A stretch of 64,000 bases of DNA, taken from positions 1,488,001 to 1,552,000 of the forward strand of contig QKWM01000004.1 of NCBI GenBank assembly GCA_003248315.1, given 5' to 3'. Positions 30,266 to 41,483 of this stretch are shown in pieces. Numbering within the stretch: position 1 is the stretch's first letter; each line of letters starts with the position of its first letter. Both the position numbers and the translations under genes were made by a program. Origin of the DNA: Streptomyces sp. SW4 (lineage in GTDB: Bacteria > Actinomycetota > Actinomycetes > Streptomycetales > Streptomycetaceae). A model generated the notes under the pieces. It had not been told where the DNA came from. It saw nothing but the letters and a program-made list of their open reading frames with translations, and ran no database searches.

Positions 30266-30505
30266 GAATTGGCCTTCGGCCTCTCTCGCCGGGGTTTCCT
30301 GGTGCGCCATCCCTCTCCCCGATCCGAGACGGGACGGGTGCGGCGCGGTGGACCTACGGCGTAGTAAGCATTCAATGAGCGGACTACTGTCCGCGGACGT
30401 ACGGGCGGGAGCAGACGCCCAACCCCACAAGCCTAAGCCATGCGGGCTGGGCGCCTGACCGCCCTGTCTGCTTACCGAGAGCCTTGGTAATCCCTGCTGG
30501 AGGGC

Positions 30506-30691
30506 TTACCAGGAGCTCTTGGTCACGCCCGGCAGCTCGCCACGGTGAGCCATCTCACGAAGGCACACGCGGCAGAGGCCGAACTTGCGGTACACGGAGT
30601 GCGGACGGCCGCAGCGCTGGCAACGGGTGTACGCGCGCACACCGAACTTGGGCTTGCGAGCAGCCTTCGCGATGAGAGCCTTCTTCGCCAT
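30506..30691 (-). CDS. rpsN: 30S ribosomal protein S14, zinc-binding short form
   Basis: A 61-residue S14, [20 protein letters not shown], with the zinc ligands [20 protein letters not shown] (two Cys-X2-Cys pairs). Streptomycetes usually encode a second, zinc-free S14 elsewhere under Zur control. It begins 5 bp after the rplE stop. Frame intact. Confidence 0.97.
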   Translation of the reverse strand: MAKKALIAKAARKPKFGVRAYTRCQRCGRPHSVYRKFGLCRVCLREMAHRGELPGVTKSSW

Positions 30692-30696
30692 CTCGC

Positions 30697-31254
30697 TCAC
30701 GCCTCCTTGAACGGGAAGCCGAGGTGACGGAGAAGGGCACGGCCCTCTTCGTCGTTGGTCGCCGTGGTCACCACGGTGATGTCCATACCCCGGACGCGGT
30801 CGATCTTGTCCTGGTCGATCTCGTGGAACATGACCTGCTCCGTGAGACCGAAGGTGTAGTTGCCACGGCCGTCGAACTGCTTGGGGGACAGGCCGCGGAA
30901 GTCGCGGATGCGCGGCAGCGCGAGCGACAGGGTGCGGTCCAGGAACTCCCACATGCGGTCGCCACGGAGCGTGACGTGGGCACCGATCGGCTGGCCCTCG
31001 CGCAGCTTGAACTGCGCGATGGACTTGCGGGCCTTGGTGACGGCCGGCTTCTGACCGGTGATGGTGGTCAGGTCGCGGATCGCGCCCTCGATCAGCTTCG
31101 AGTCACGGGCGGCGTCGCCGACACCCATGTTGACCACGATCTTGACGAGGCCGGGGACCTGCATGACGTTCTCGTACTTGAACTCGTCACGCAGCTTGCC
31201 CGCGATCTCCTCGCGGTACTTCGTCTTCAGACGCGGAGCAGTGGTGGTAGCCAT
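30697..31254 (-). CDS. rplE: 50S ribosomal protein L5
   Basis: Binds 5S rRNA and forms an intersubunit bridge. The 185-residue protein has [38 protein letters not shown] and the C-terminal [20 protein letters not shown]. Its ATG overlaps the rplX stop in TGATG. Frame intact. Confidence 0.98.
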   Translation of the reverse strand: MATTTAPRLKTKYREEIAGKLRDEFKYENVMQVPGLVKIVVNMGVGDAARDSKLIEGAIRDLTTITGQKPAVTKARKSIAQFKLREGQPIGAHVTLRGDRMWEFLDRTLSLALPRIRDFRGLSPKQFDGRGNYTFGLTEQVMFHEIDQDKIDRVRGMDITVVTTATNDEEGRALLRHLGFPFKEA

Positions 31255-31577
31255 CAGATGTCCTCACCCGTCCGCTTGGCAACGCGGATCTTGTTGCCTT
31301 CGTCGTCGAAGCGGTAACCGACGCGGGTCACGACCTTCTTGCCGTCCTTCTCCACGACGAGCTGAACGTTGCTCACGTGGATCGGGGCCTCGGTGGTCAC
31401 GATCCCGCCGGCCTGCGAACCGCGAGCGGTCGGACCGGCCTTGGTGTGCTTCTTGACCCGGTTGACACCCTCGACCAGGACGCGCTCCTCGCGCGGGTAA
31501 GCGGCAATGACCTTGCCCTGCTTGCCCTTGTCCTTGCCGGTGATGACCTGGACCAGGTCGCCCTTCTTGATCTTCAT
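31254..31577 (-). CDS. rplX: 50S ribosomal protein L24
   Basis: An assembly initiator protein with a KOW motif: [20 protein letters not shown] at ATG 31575-31577. [12 protein letters not shown] and [11 protein letters not shown] follow, total 107 residues. An in-frame GTG six bases upstream overlaps the rplN stop and is less likely. Frame intact. Confidence 0.97.
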   Translation of the reverse strand: MKIKKGDLVQVITGKDKGKQGKVIAAYPREERVLVEGVNRVKKHTKAGPTARGSQAGGIVTTEAPIHVSNVQLVVEKDGKKVVTRVGYRFDDEGNKIRVAKRTGEDI

Positions 31578-31579
31578 GC

Positions 31580-31947
31580 TCACAGCACCTCCGGCGCGAG
31601 GGAGATGATCTTCATGAACTTCTTCTCGCGCAGCTCACGGCCCACGGGCCGAAAATACGGGTGCCGCGAGGGTCGCCGTCGTTCTTGAGGATGACGGCGG
31701 CGTTCTCGTCGAAGCGGATGTACGAGCCGTCCGGGCGGCGGCGCTCCTTGACGGTGCGAACGATGACCGCCTTGACGACGTCACCCTTCTTCACGTTGCC
31801 ACCGGGGATCGCGTCCTTGACGGTGGCGACGATGACGTCACCGATACCCGCGTAGCGGCGACCGGAGCCGCCGAGCACACGGATGCAGAGGATCTCCTTC
31901 GCACCCGTGTTGTCGGCGACACGCAGTCGCGACTCCTGCTGGATCAC
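31580..31947 (-). CDS. rplN: 50S ribosomal protein L14 (one frameshift)
   Basis: Contacts L19 and the small subunit. The 122-residue protein, [20 protein letters not shown], contains [20 protein letters not shown]. One C is missing near 31647 (GGCCCCGTGGG reads one short); the tail then reads [16 protein letters not shown]. First gene of the spc group. Confidence 0.95.
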
Positions 31948-31975
31948 GTCTATCTCCTGAATGTCTGCCGGTTCC

Positions 31976-32072
31976 CGGCAGGGGCCTCATGCGAGGGCCC
32001 CTGCCGAGCCTGGCGGAACTGTCCTGCGGGTCTGCCCGCAGGCGTACTTGTGGGATTTCGCTTGCGCGAAAT
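31976..32072 (-). other. Three consecutive hairpins between rpsQ and rplN
   Basis: Perfect stems: 11 bp with 9-nt loop at 31976-32006 (cggcaggggcc/ggcccctgccg), 8 bp with 4-nt loop at 32023-32042 (cctgcggg/cccgcagg), 7 bp with 4-nt loop at 32055-32072 (atttcgc/gcgaaat). They fill the gap between the S10 and spc operons and may act as terminator, attenuator or processing sites. Confidence 0.7.
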
Positions 32073-32074
32073 GC

Positions 32075-32362
32075 CTACTTGGCCTTCTCGAGGATCTCGA
32101 CGACGCGCCAGCGCTTGGTCGCGGACAGCGGCCGGGTCTCCATGAGGAGGACGCGGTCGCCGACACCCGCGGCGTTCTGCTCGTCGTGCGCCTTGAGCTT
32201 GTTCGTACGGCGGATGACCTTGCCGTACAGCGCGTGCTTGACGCGGTCCTCGACGGCGACGACGACGGTCTTGTCCATCTTGTCGCTGACGACGTAACCC
32301 TCGCGGGTCTTGCGGAAGCCGCGCTGCTCCGTCTTGTTCTCAGTCACGTTGCTCTCGCTCAT
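32075..32362 (-). CDS. rpsQ: 30S ribosomal protein S17
   Basis: A primary 16S rRNA-binding protein with an OB fold. The 95-residue protein has [20 protein letters not shown] and [19 protein letters not shown]. Its ATG overlaps the rpmC stop by one base. Last gene of the S10 operon. Frame intact. Confidence 0.97.
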   Translation of the reverse strand: MSESNVTENKTEQRGFRKTREGYVVSDKMDKTVVVAVEDRVKHALYGKVIRRTNKLKAHDEQNAAGVGDRVLLMETRPLSATKRWRVVEILEKAK

Positions 32363-32586
32363 CAGGCGTTCTCCACCGTCTCGATGCCGAGCTCACGCTC
32401 ACGCATGAGGGTGTAGATCCGGGCGATGTCCTTGCGGACCGCCTTGAGACGGCCGTGGTTCTCGAGCTGGCCCGTCGCCGCCTGGAAGCGGAGGTTGAAC
32501 AGCTCTTCCTTGGCCTCGCGGAGCTTCGCCAGAAGCTCCTCGTTGCCCAGCTCGCGCAGCTCGGACGCCTTGGTACCGGCCGACAT
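32362..32586 (-). CDS. rpmC: 50S ribosomal protein L29
   Basis: A helical protein beside the exit tunnel. ATG 32584-32586 overlaps the rplP stop and gives 74 residues, [19 protein letters not shown], with [20 protein letters not shown]. Frame intact. Confidence 0.97.
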   Translation of the reverse strand: MSAGTKASELRELGNEELLAKLREAKEELFNLRFQAATGQLENHGRLKAVRKDIARIYTLMRERELGIETVENA

Positions 32587-33004
32587 CACGCTTCACCTGC
32601 CTCGCGCTTGACGATCTTGCACTTCATCGGCAGCTTGTGAGCCGCACGGGTCAGGGCCTCGCGCGCGATCTTCTCGTTGGGGTACGACAGCTCGAACATG
32701 ACGCGTCCGGGCTTGACGTTGGCCACCCACCACTCCGGCGAACCCTTACCGGAACCCATGCGGGTCTCGGCCGGCTTCTTGGTGAGGGGGCGGTCCGGGT
32801 AGATGTTGATCCAGACCTTGCCGCCACGCTTGATGTGACGGGTCATGGCGATACGAGCCGCCTCGATCTGGCGGTTCGTGACGTACGCCGGGGTCAGCGC
32901 CTGGATGCCGTACTCGCCGAACGCAACCTGCGTTCCACCCTTGGACATGCCGTTGCGCTTGGGGTGGTGCTGCTTGCGGTGCTTGACCCTACGGGGATCA
33001 GCAT
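32586..33004 (-). CDS. rplP: 50S ribosomal protein L16 (one frameshift)
   Basis: Organises the A-site tRNA-binding region. ATG 33002-33004 starts [19 protein letters not shown] once one C is restored near 32995 (ATCCCCCGTAGG). [20 protein letters not shown] is the conserved core. Length 139 residues. It starts 5 bp after the rpsC stop. Confidence 0.95.
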
Positions 33005-33009
33005 GGTGG

Positions 33010-33834
33010 TCAGGCCTCCGTTCCGGTGCTCTCAGCCGGAGCGGCGGCGGCTGCGGGCGCCTCGGCCTTGGGGGCCTCGGCGGCCGGAGCCTGCTGCTGC
33101 GGCTTGCGACCACGCCGGTCGCCACGGCCACGGGCCGGGCGGTCCGCGCCACCACGGGCCGGGCGGTTGCCGGCACGGGCGGCGGCGTTCTCGGCGCGGA
33201 CCTCGGCGATGTTCTTGACGTCGCCCTTGTAGATCCAGACCTTCACGCCGATGCGGCCGAAGGTCGTCTTGGCCTCGAAGAAGCCGTAGTCCACGTTGGC
33301 GCGGAGCGTGTGCAGGGGCACGCGGCCCTCGCGGTAGAACTCCGAGCGGGACATCTCGGCGCCGCCGAGGCGGCCACCGCACTGGATCTTGATGCCCTTG
33401 GCGCCCGCCTTCATCGCCGACTGCATGCTCTTGCGCATGGCGCGGCGGAAGGAGACGCGGGAGGACAGCTGCTCGGCAACGGCCTGGGCCACGAGCTGAG
33501 CGTCGGTCTCGGGGTTCTTGACCTCGAGGATGTTCAGCTGGACCTGCTTGCCCGTGAGCTTCTCGAGGTCGCCGCGGATGCGGTCGGCCTCGGCGCCACG
33601 GCGGCCGATGACGATGCCCGGACGCGCGGTGTGGATGTCGACGCGGACGCGGTCACGGGTGCGCTCGATCTCCACCTTGGAGATGCCGGCGCGCTCCATG
33701 CCGGACGTCATCATCCGGCGGATGGCGACGTCTTCCTTGACGTAGTCCTTGTACAGCTTGTCGGCGTACCAACGCGACTTGAAGTCGGTCGTGACACCGA
33801 GCCGGAACCCGTGCGGGTTTACCTTCTGGCCCAT
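33010..33834 (-). CDS. rpsC: 30S ribosomal protein S3
   Basis: Part of the mRNA entry tunnel. The 274-residue protein has [20 protein letters not shown], the KH domain [20 protein letters not shown], and [20 protein letters not shown]. An Ala/Pro/Gln-rich tail of about 60 residues follows, as in other actinobacterial S3. The ATG overlaps the rplV stop. Frame intact. Confidence 0.98.
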   Translation of the reverse strand: MGQKVNPHGFRLGVTTDFKSRWYADKLYKDYVKEDVAIRRMMTSGMERAGISKVEIERTRDRVRVDIHTARPGIVIGRRGAEADRIRGDLEKLTGKQVQLNILEVKNPETDAQLVAQAVAEQLSSRVSFRRAMRKSMQSAMKAGAKGIKIQCGGRLGGAEMSRSEFYREGRVPLHTLRANVDYGFFEAKTTFGRIGVKVWIYKGDVKNIAEVRAENAAARAGNRPARGGADRPARGRGDRRGRKPQQQAPAAEAPKAEAPAAAAAPAESTGTEA

Positions 33835-34181
33835 TACCGGGTTCCTTCCTTGCTGCTGACGACCACGGTGATGTGGCTGGTCCGCTTGCGGATCCGGTAG
33901 GCACGGCCCTGGGCGCGCGGGCGGAACCGCTTCAGGGTCGGGCCCTCGTCGACGTAGGCCTCGGAGATGTAGAGGCTGTCGACATCGGTGTGGTCGTAGT
34001 TGTGCGCGGCGTTGGCAATGGCGCTGTCGAGCACCTTGCCCACCGGAACCGAGGCTGCCTGCGGAGCGAATCGCAGGACGGCCTGGGCCTCCGTGGCGTC
34101 CATGCCACGGATGAGGTCCACCACACGGCGGGCCTTCATGGGCGTGACGCGGATGTACCGCGCCTGGGCCCTGGCTTCCAT
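33834..34181 (-). CDS. rplV: 50S ribosomal protein L22
   Basis: Its loop lines the exit tunnel. The 115-residue protein, [20 protein letters not shown], contains [20 protein letters not shown]. Frame intact. It lies 42 bp after rpsS. Confidence 0.98.
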   Translation of the reverse strand: MEARAQARYIRVTPMKARRVVDLIRGMDATEAQAVLRFAPQAASVPVGKVLDSAIANAAHNYDHTDVDSLYISEAYVDEGPTLKRFRPRAQGRAYRIRKRTSHITVVVSSKEGTR

Positions 34182-34223
34182 GGTTGTCCTTCCAGTTACT
34201 TACGTGTCTGTTGCGATCCGCGC

Positions 34224-34505
34224 CTAGCGGCGCTTCGACTTCCGGTCTTCCTTGACGTGGCCCCGGAAGGTGCGGGTCGGCGAGAACTCGCCGAGCTTGT
34301 GGCCGACCATCGACTCGGTGACGAACACCGGGATGTGGGTCTTGCCGTTGTGCACCGCGATCGTGTGGCCCAGCATCGCCGGGACGATCATCGAGCGACG
34401 GGACCAGGTCTTGATGACGTTCTTGGTGCCGGCTTCGTTCTGGGCGTCCACCTTCTTCATCAGGTGGTCGTCGACGAAGGGCCCCTTCTTCAAGCTACGA
34501 GGCAT
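34224..34505 (-). CDS. rpsS: 30S ribosomal protein S19
   Basis: A 30S head protein that forms a complex with S13. The 93-residue protein has [20 protein letters not shown] and [20 protein letters not shown]. Frame intact. It lies 12 bp after rplB. Confidence 0.98.
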   Translation of the reverse strand: MPRSLKKGPFVDDHLMKKVDAQNEAGTKNVIKTWSRRSMIVPAMLGHTIAVHNGKTHIPVFVTESMVGHKLGEFSPTRTFRGHVKEDRKSKRR

Positions 34506-34517
34506 CTCAACCCGTCC

Positions 34518-35354
34518 TTAGCGCTTCTTGTTCGTCTTGCGGCGGCGGACGATGTACTTGTTCGACGCCTTCTTGGGCGAACGAGTACGGCCTTCCTTCT
34601 TGCCCCACGGGGAGACCGGGTGGCGGCCACCGGAGGTACGACCCTCACCACCACCGTGCGGGTGGTCGACCGGGTTCATGACCACACCACGGACGGTCGG
34701 GCGAACGCCCAGCCAGCGCTTGCGGCCGGCCTTACCCCAGTTGATGTTCGACTGCTCGGCGTTGCCGACCTCGCCCACGGTGGCGCGGCAGCGGACGTCG
34801 ACCAGACGGATCTCGCCGGACGGCATGCGCAGGTGGGCGTAGGCGCCCTCCTTCGCGAGCAGCTGCACGGAGGCACCGGCGGAACGGGCGAACTTGGCAC
34901 CGCCACCGGGACGGAGCTCGATCGCGTGGATCGTGGTACCGACCGGGATGTTGCGGAGGGCCAGGTTGTTGCCCGGCTTGATGTCGGCCCCGGGACCGTT
35001 CTCGACGCGGTCGCCCTGGTTCAGGCCACGCGGCGCGAGGATGTAGCGCTTCTCGCCGTCCGCGTAGTGCAGGAGCGCGATGCGCGCGGTGCGGTTGGGG
35101 TCGTACTCGATGTGCGCGACCTTCGCCGGCACGCCGTCCTTGTCGTGACGACGGAAGTCGATCACGCGGTAGGCGCGCTTGTGTCCGCCACCCTGGTGGC
35201 GAACGGTCACACGACCGGCGTTGTTACGGCCGCCCTTGCTGTGCAGCGGGCGAACCAGCGACTTCTCCGGCGTGGACCGCGTGACCTCGACGAAGTCGGC
35301 GACGCTGGCGCCACGACGGCCAGGAGTCGTCGGCTTGTACTTGCGGATACCCAT
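34518..35354 (-). CDS. rplB: 50S ribosomal protein L2
   Basis: A core protein of the peptidyl-transferase region. The 278-residue protein begins [20 protein letters not shown] and contains the catalytic-region signature [17 protein letters not shown]. Frame intact; 41 bp separate it from rplW. Confidence 0.98.
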   Translation of the reverse strand: MGIRKYKPTTPGRRGASVADFVEVTRSTPEKSLVRPLHSKGGRNNAGRVTVRHQGGGHKRAYRVIDFRRHDKDGVPAKVAHIEYDPNRTARIALLHYADGEKRYILAPRGLNQGDRVENGPGADIKPGNNLALRNIPVGTTIHAIELRPGGGAKFARSAGASVQLLAKEGAYAHLRMPSGEIRLVDVRCRATVGEVGNAEQSNINWGKAGRKRWLGVRPTVRGVVMNPVDHPHGGGEGRTSGGRHPVSPWGKKEGRTRSPKKASNKYIVRRRKTNKKR

Positions 35355-35395
35355 TTCTCAGTCCTCGTCCGATATTCGGACGATCCGGACCTCCG

Positions 35396-35815
35396 TCAGG
35401 AGGTCGGACCGCCGAAGATGTCGATACGGTCGCCCTCGGCGAGGGTCACGATCGCGCGCTTGGTGGACGCGCGCTGGCCGAAGCCGGTGCGGGTCCGCTT
35501 GCGCTTGCCCTGGCGGTTGATCGTGTTGACCCCGGTGACCTTGACCGAGAAGACCGACTGCACGGCCTCCTTGATCTGGGTCTTGTTGGCCCGCGGGTCG
35601 ACGATGAACGTGTACTTGTTCTCGTCGAGGAGCGCGTAGCTCTTCTCGGACACGACCGGCTTCAGCAGGACGTCACGGGGGTCCGTGTACGCCTTGCTCG
35701 CCGGGGTGACGACGGTGTTCTTGCCCTCGGCGGCGTGGCGACGCGCCTTGGCGACGCGGGCGGCCTTGGCCTTCTTCGCGGCCTTGGAGGCGATAGCGGG
35801 GTGACGGATGGCCAT
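35396..35815 (-). CDS. rplW: 50S ribosomal protein L23
   Basis: The docking site for trigger factor and SRP at the exit tunnel. The 139-residue protein carries an N-terminal Ala/Lys-rich extension ([20 protein letters not shown]) before the L23 core [20 protein letters not shown], as in other streptomycetes. Its ATG overlaps the rplD stop. Frame intact. Confidence 0.97.
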   Translation of the reverse strand: MAIRHPAIASKAAKKAKAARVAKARRHAAEGKNTVVTPASKAYTDPRDVLLKPVVSEKSYALLDENKYTFIVDPRANKTQIKEAVQSVFSVKVTGVNTINRQGKRKRTRTGFGQRASTKRAIVTLAEGDRIDIFGGPTS

Positions 35816-36471
35816 CAGACCTCGCTCCCTTCGGTGTCATTGGCCTTCGGGCCGGACACGAAGGACTCGAAGGCAGCCTTGGTGAAGACCACGTCGTCGG
35901 AGACGAGAACGTCGTACGTGTTCAGCTGGCCCGGCTCCAGGATGTGGACCTGGGGCAGGTTGCGGGCGGACAGCCACGCGGCCTCGTCGGAGCGGTCGAC
36001 GACCAGGAGCAGGTTCTTGCGCTCGCTGATCTTGCCGAACAGGCTCTTGGCGGCCTTGGTGGACGGGGTCTCGCCCTCGACCACGCCGGAGACGACGTGG
36101 ATGCGGTTGTGACGCGCCCGGTCGGTGAGGGCGTGACGCAGAGCGGCAGCCTTCATCTTCTTCGGGGTGCGCTGCGAGTAGTCGCGCGGCACGGGACCGT
36201 GCACGACGCCACCACCGGCGAACTGCGGCGCGCGGGTCGAACCCTGACGGGCGCGGCCGGTGCCCTTCTGGCGGTACGGCTTCTTGCCACCGCCGCGGAC
36301 TTCACCGCGGGTCTTGGTCTTGTGGGTGCCCTGGCGGGCAGCGGCCAGCTGCGCGACGACGACCTGGTGGATCAGCGGAATGCTGACCTTCTCAACGCCG
36401 AAGATCTCCGCGGGGAGCTCGACGGTACCGGCCTTGTCGCCCGCCGGCGAAAGGATGTCAACAGTGCTCAT
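35815..36471 (-). CDS. rplD: 50S ribosomal protein L4
   Basis: Lines the exit tunnel; in E. coli it also represses its own operon. The 218-residue protein has [20 protein letters not shown] and [15 protein letters not shown]. An acidic tail ends ANDTEGSEV. Frame intact; 8 bp after rplC. Confidence 0.98.
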   Translation of the reverse strand: MSTVDILSPAGDKAGTVELPAEIFGVEKVSIPLIHQVVVAQLAAARQGTHKTKTRGEVRGGGKKPYRQKGTGRARQGSTRAPQFAGGGVVHGPVPRDYSQRTPKKMKAAALRHALTDRARHNRIHVVSGVVEGETPSTKAAKSLFGKISERKNLLLVVDRSDEAAWLSARNLPQVHILEPGQLNTYDVLVSDDVVFTKAAFESFVSGPKANDTEGSEV

Positions 36472-36479
36472 CGGTTACC

Positions 36480-37124
36480 TCAGGCCCCCTTGGCCGCGGT
36501 GCGGACCAGGACGAGGCCGCCGTTCGGACCGGGAACCGCGCCCTTGATGAGCAGCAGACCCTTCTCCGCGTCAACGGCGTGGACGGTCAGGTTCTGGGTG
36601 GTGACCCGCTCGTTGCCCATGCGACCCGCCATGCGGAGGCCCTTGAACACACGGCCCGGGGTGGCGCAGCCGCCGATGGAACCGGGCGAGCGGTGCTTGC
36701 GCTGGGTGCCGTGGCCGGCGCCGAGGCCACCGAAGTTGTGGCGCTTCATGACACCGGCGAAGCCCTTGCCCTTGCTCTTGCCGGTGACGTCGACCTTCAC
36801 GCCGGCCTCGAACACCTCGGCGGTGATCTCCTGGCCCAGCGTGTACTCGGAGGCGTCCGACGTGCGGATCTCGACGAGGTGACGACGGGGGGTGACGTCG
36901 GCCTTGGCGAAGTGACCCTTGAGGGGCTTGTTCACCTTGCGCGGGTCGATCTCGCCGAAGGCGATCTGGACGGACTCGTAGCCGTCGACGTCGTTCGTGC
37001 GGACCTGGGTGACGACGTTCGGCCCGGCCTTGACGACGGTGACGGGAACAACGCGGTTGTTCTCGTCCCACACCTGCGTCATACCGAGCTTCTCGCCCAG
37101 GATGCCCTTGATCTGCTTAGCCAT
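36480..37124 (-). CDS. rplC: 50S ribosomal protein L3
   Basis: An early assembly protein reaching the peptidyl-transferase centre. The 214-residue protein, [20 protein letters not shown], contains [20 protein letters not shown] and [19 protein letters not shown]. Frame intact; 18 bp after rpsJ. Confidence 0.98.
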   Translation of the reverse strand: MAKQIKGILGEKLGMTQVWDENNRVVPVTVVKAGPNVVTQVRTNDVDGYESVQIAFGEIDPRKVNKPLKGHFAKADVTPRRHLVEIRTSDASEYTLGQEITAEVFEAGVKVDVTGKSKGKGFAGVMKRHNFGGLGAGHGTQRKHRSPGSIGGCATPGRVFKGLRMAGRMGNERVTTQNLTVHAVDAEKGLLLIKGAVPGPNGGLVLVRTAAKGA

Positions 37125-37142
37125 CTCTTCAGATCACCGGCC

Positions 37143-37451
37143 TCAGAGCTTGATCTCGATGTCGACACCGGCCGGGAGGTCGAGTCGCATCAGAGAGTCA
37201 ACGGTCTTGGGGGTCGGGTCGAGGATGTCGATCAGGCGCTTGTGCGTGCGCATCTCGAAGTGCTCGCGCGAGTCCTTGTACTTGTGCGGCGACTTGATGA
37301 CGCAGTACACGTTCTTCTCAGTGGGCAGCGGCACCGGGCCCGCGACCGACGCACCAGTGCGGGTCACCGTCTCGACGATCTTCTTCGCCGAGGAGTCGAT
37401 GACCTCGTGGTCGTAGGCCTTGAGCCGGATGCGGATCTTCTGTCCCGCCAT
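37143..37451 (-). CDS. rpsJ: 30S ribosomal protein S10
   Basis: A 30S head protein and, as NusE, an antitermination factor. ATG 37449-37451 gives 102 residues: [20 protein letters not shown] to GVDIEIKL, with [20 protein letters not shown]. First gene of the S10 operon, behind a leader of about 320 nt. Frame intact. Confidence 0.98.
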   Translation of the reverse strand: MAGQKIRIRLKAYDHEVIDSSAKKIVETVTRTGASVAGPVPLPTEKNVYCVIKSPHKYKDSREHFEMRTHKRLIDILDPTPKTVDSLMRLDLPAGVDIEIKL

Positions 37452-37511
37452 GGCTACTTCGTAGTCCTGTCTCTCATTACGCTCTGGAACCCGGAGTTTC
37501 CTGCCCTCGCT

Positions 37512-37536
37512 CCGACCCACGCGGTCGGGCGTGTCG
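37512..37536 (-). promoter_or_regulatory. Leader hairpin upstream of rpsJ, shared with rpsL
   Basis: ccgacc at 37512-37517 pairs with ggtcgg at 37523-37528 around cacgc. The 25-bp segment matches 56645-56669 in the rpsL leader with one difference. It lies 60 nt upstream of the start codon. Confidence 0.7.
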
Positions 37537-37775
37537 CGCTCCCGCTGACACAGATGTCCCTTGTTCGAACATCCCTGCTGGGGAGTGCGGACCCTTCCGG
37601 AACCGCGGGCCGGGGGCGAGAGGCCCACCGGGTGCCTGGCCGGCGCCGCGCCCACGCTTCCCGGAAGATTCCCGTACGTCCGCCCCTGATCAGGGACGAC
37701 GAGTACTGTGGGACTCGCTTCCGGTCCTCCCGGCGGGAGGCGCGCAGCATCAACACTCGACCGAGCAACTCGGAC

Positions 37776-37805
37776 AGTCTGCCATATGGGGCAGGGGCTG
37801 GCCAA
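37776..37805 (-). promoter_or_regulatory. Candidate S10 operon promoter
   Basis: On the minus strand TTGGCC (37800-37805) is followed after 18 bp by CAGACT (37776-37781). Transcription would start near 37770 and give a leader of about 320 nt before rpsJ. Confidence 0.55.
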
Positions 37806-38103
37806 TCGAGCCGAAGAGATTACCCCGGGGTGACGGGGGTCAAACTCCGCGGCCCGGGGAGGCGGGCCCCGGCGTTCCGGGCCACCGTCCCGGCACTCTC
37901 CGTGTCCGTGCCAGGGGCGCGGAGCCGGAACCAGAGCCGGCCCCCGCCATGTCCACCCGGCGCCCAGCACCGCGTCCCGGGTGTCGATGACGCACCGGCG
38001 CCCGCCCGGGCGTGCGGCGCCGGACGCGCGGCGAGGTGGCGGCCGGGTCGCTCGACTCGCCGCCGACGTCCCGTTCGGCGTCGGCGGCGCGTTCACCCGT
38101 ACC
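37806..38103. other. Intergenic region between the S10 promoter and gdhA
   Basis: No coding frame with gene-like composition was seen here. The stretch is very GC-rich with short inverted repeats (for example around ggcccgggg/cggg at 37851-37875), some of which could end gdhA transcription. Confidence 0.5.
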
Positions 38104-39602
<1,499 letters not shown>

Positions 39603-39733
39603 TCACGCCGTCCACCAGATGAGACCGGCTGCCGTCTATATGCGCGTCACTCCCGTTTTACGGTGTTTCGACAGATCGCCACGGAGCCCGGCACGGCCCC
39701 TCCCGCGGGGCGGCACCCCGCCGCCCCTCGCCA

Positions 39734-39748
39734 GGCCCGGTCCGGGCC
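39734..39748 (-). terminator. Short hairpin after the 39756 gene
   Basis: ggcccg/cgggcc, 6 bp with a 3-nt loop, starting 8 bp after the stop of the anchored protein gene. Weak support. Confidence 0.35.
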
Positions 39749-39755
39749 GGCCTCC

Positions 39756-40307
39756 TCACGCACAGCCCAGCGTCTCCACGGTGGCCGGGAAATATGCCTT
39801 CATGAAGGCTTCAAGGTCGGAACGGTCAGCATTCCGGTTCGTGTCGAATCCGCCGTCGAGCAGCACGGCAAGGGTGAACTGCGAACCTCCCCGCGTTTCA
39901 CAGGGCGTGGTGGCGATCGAGCCGTTGTTCCCGGCCACGGCACGACTCCCGGCCACTTCCACACGTCTGGGATCCTCGAGCCCCAGAATGGGCGACGTGG
40001 AGTCGGCGATCCGCATCGGATCGATGCGATCGGAATGCCAGGAGAACCGCAAACGGACGGCGGTTTCGCCCTTCACGTACACGGCACACCAGGACGACGG
40101 GTTGGGTTTCTTGCGCTCAACACGGTCTTCCACGGAGACTTCCCCTTCCGGCGGGAGGAGGGGGTTCAGAAGATCCGCCTGGACCCTCGTTCCGCAGAGA
40201 GAATCCGGGAGCGAGCGCGTTCCACTGCGCCCCGTCAGCCACCAGCCGCCGGCTACCAGCAAGGCCACGGCAGCGAGCAGCACGGCGACACGCAGACGAC
40301 GACTCAC
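39756..40307 (-). CDS. Membrane-anchored exported protein, tandem paralogue A
   Basis: A 183-residue protein with a single N-terminal membrane helix (VAVLLAAVALLVAGGWWL) and an extracytoplasmic domain with cysteines in SLCGTRV, SSWCAVYV, TTPCETRG and the C-terminal TVETLGCA. The family is not recognised. It is about half identical to the adjacent protein at 40318-40869, with the same cysteine positions and the same end (YFPATVETL), so the pair arose by tandem duplication. The two genes are 10 bp apart and probably co-transcribed. Confidence 0.75.
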   Translation of the reverse strand: MSRRLRVAVLLAAVALLVAGGWWLTGRSGTRSLPDSLCGTRVQADLLNPLLPPEGEVSVEDRVERKKPNPSSWCAVYVKGETAVRLRFSWHSDRIDPMRIADSTSPILGLEDPRRVEVAGSRAVAGNNGSIATTPCETRGGSQFTLAVLLDGGFDTNRNADRSDLEAFMKAYFPATVETLGCA

Positions 40308-40317
40308 GAAGCCCCCT

Positions 40318-40869
40318 TCATGCGCAATTCAGCGTCTCGACCGTCGCCGGAAAGTAGGAACGCATGAATCCTTCGAGGTCTTCCCGGTGCGCGTCCGACG
40401 CAGAATTCGCCTCTTCGAGCAGTACCGACAGCGTGAAGTAGGCGCCCGCCGTGGTTCGACACGGCGCGGTGGCGATCACCCCCGTGTTCCCGACCGCTGC
40501 ACTCCCCTGAGGAACATCCGTGCGTTCAGGGTTTTCGAGATGCGAGACAGAAGACGGCGAGCCAGCGACCTTCAGCGGGTCGATCCGGTCGGTGTGCCAG
40601 GCGAAGCGCAACTGCATCGCAGGCTTTTCGCCCGCATAGAGGACACACCAGGAGGAGGGACCCGGATTCCTTCGGTCTACGTCGTCCTCCACCGAGACGT
40701 CGCCATCTGACGGAAGCAGGGGCTGCAACAGAACCGGGCTGAGCCGGGTTCCACAGAGAGACTCCGGAAGCTCACGCTCTTCACCCCGTTCCGCCAACCA
40801 CAGGCCACCCAGCCCCAGGAGACACAGAGCGGACACCACAGGAACGACAACCCGCTTCACTCGGCTCAC
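40318..40869 (-). CDS. Membrane-anchored exported protein, tandem paralogue B
   Basis: A 183-residue protein with an N-terminal helix (VVVPVVSALCLLGLGGLWL) and an exported domain whose cysteines (SLCGTRL, SSWCVLYA, TAPCRTTA, TLNCA) match paralogue A. Shared blocks include LPxSLCGTR, HxDRIDP and FFTL-type FTLxVLL. The function is unknown. It lies upstream of paralogue A and downstream of a short lipoprotein gene. Confidence 0.75.
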   Translation of the reverse strand: MSRVKRVVVPVVSALCLLGLGGLWLAERGEERELPESLCGTRLSPVLLQPLLPSDGDVSVEDDVDRRNPGPSSWCVLYAGEKPAMQLRFAWHTDRIDPLKVAGSPSSVSHLENPERTDVPQGSAAVGNTGVIATAPCRTTAGAYFTLSVLLEEANSASDAHREDLEGFMRSYFPATVETLNCA

Positions 40870-40931
40870 GATGCCCCTTGACGGCCGGAGATTCCCTGTG
40901 CGTGATCGATGTGGAACATTTCAACCGCATA

Positions 40932-41279
40932 TCAGTCCGAGGATGGTGCCGCCCCCAAAAAGCTCCTCCGCCGCTCCTCCGAGATGACCGTCATGACGTA
41001 CCGCCGACGTGTGACGGTCCTGGCGCCCGTCCCGTCGTTCTTCACGTCCGTGCAGCTCGCATCGCTGGACGGCCCACGGACCGCCGCGACGCCGGGCTCG
41101 ATCCCGGCCAGGGTGCCGTCGAGGATCTGTTCCGCCCGGTCGGCGGCCTCCCGTAGATTCCCGCTCCGCTGCGGCTTGCTCGACGCGTCGGCACCGTCGT
41201 CCCCGATCAGCCCGCAGCCGGACAGGGCCGACACGGCCAGCGCGAACGCCGTGGCGGAGAGCGGAGCCCTGAGCCTCAC
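40932..41279 (-). CDS. Short lipoprotein, possibly truncated
   Basis: GTG 41277-41279 starts VRLRAPLSATAFALAVSALS followed by Gly-Cys, a lipoprotein signal. Only 115 residues follow, with one further cysteine (DASCTDVKND), and the frame ends abruptly at RRRSFLGAAPSSD. Similar lipoproteins that I recall in streptomycetes continue after the SFLG block, so this copy may be truncated; no frameshift that extends it was found. Its GTG overlaps the stop of the DUF397 gene by four bases (GTGA). Confidence 0.55.
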   Translation of the reverse strand: MRLRAPLSATAFALAVSALSGCGLIGDDGADASSKPQRSGNLREAADRAEQILDGTLAGIEPGVAAVRGPSSDASCTDVKNDGTGARTVTRRRYVMTVISEERRRSFLGAAPSSD

Positions 41280-41483
41280 CTCTCCGAGGCGTACCGCACG
41301 AAGTCCGCCCACGCCTCGGGCGCCAGCGTCAGCCGAGGGCCCTCCGTGGTCTTGGAGTCGCGGACGTGGACGGTGCCGGGGTCGTGGCGACCTCGACGCA
41401 GGAGTCACCGTCGGGGCCGCTGCTGTAGCTGCTCTTGAACCACGCCAGTTCGGAGGCGTCCCGGCCGGTGGCTTGCAGATCAT
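41276..41483 (-). CDS. DUF397 protein (about two base losses)
   Basis: The signature ELAWFKSSYSSGPDGDSCVEVA is the DUF397 core, and the tail VRDSKTTEGPRLTL then PEAWADFVRYA follows after restoring one G near 41386. The start ATG 41481-41483 overlaps the XRE gene stop in ATGA and needs one more base near 41477 to enter frame. Restored length is 69 residues, normal for the family. DUF397 proteins accompany WhiJ-like regulators, as here. Confidence 0.8.

Noticed and set aside
37454..38096. Small minus-strand frames in the rpsJ leader and upstream of it
   Set aside because: Composition is not gene-like, they cross the promoter, and no homology pattern is visible.
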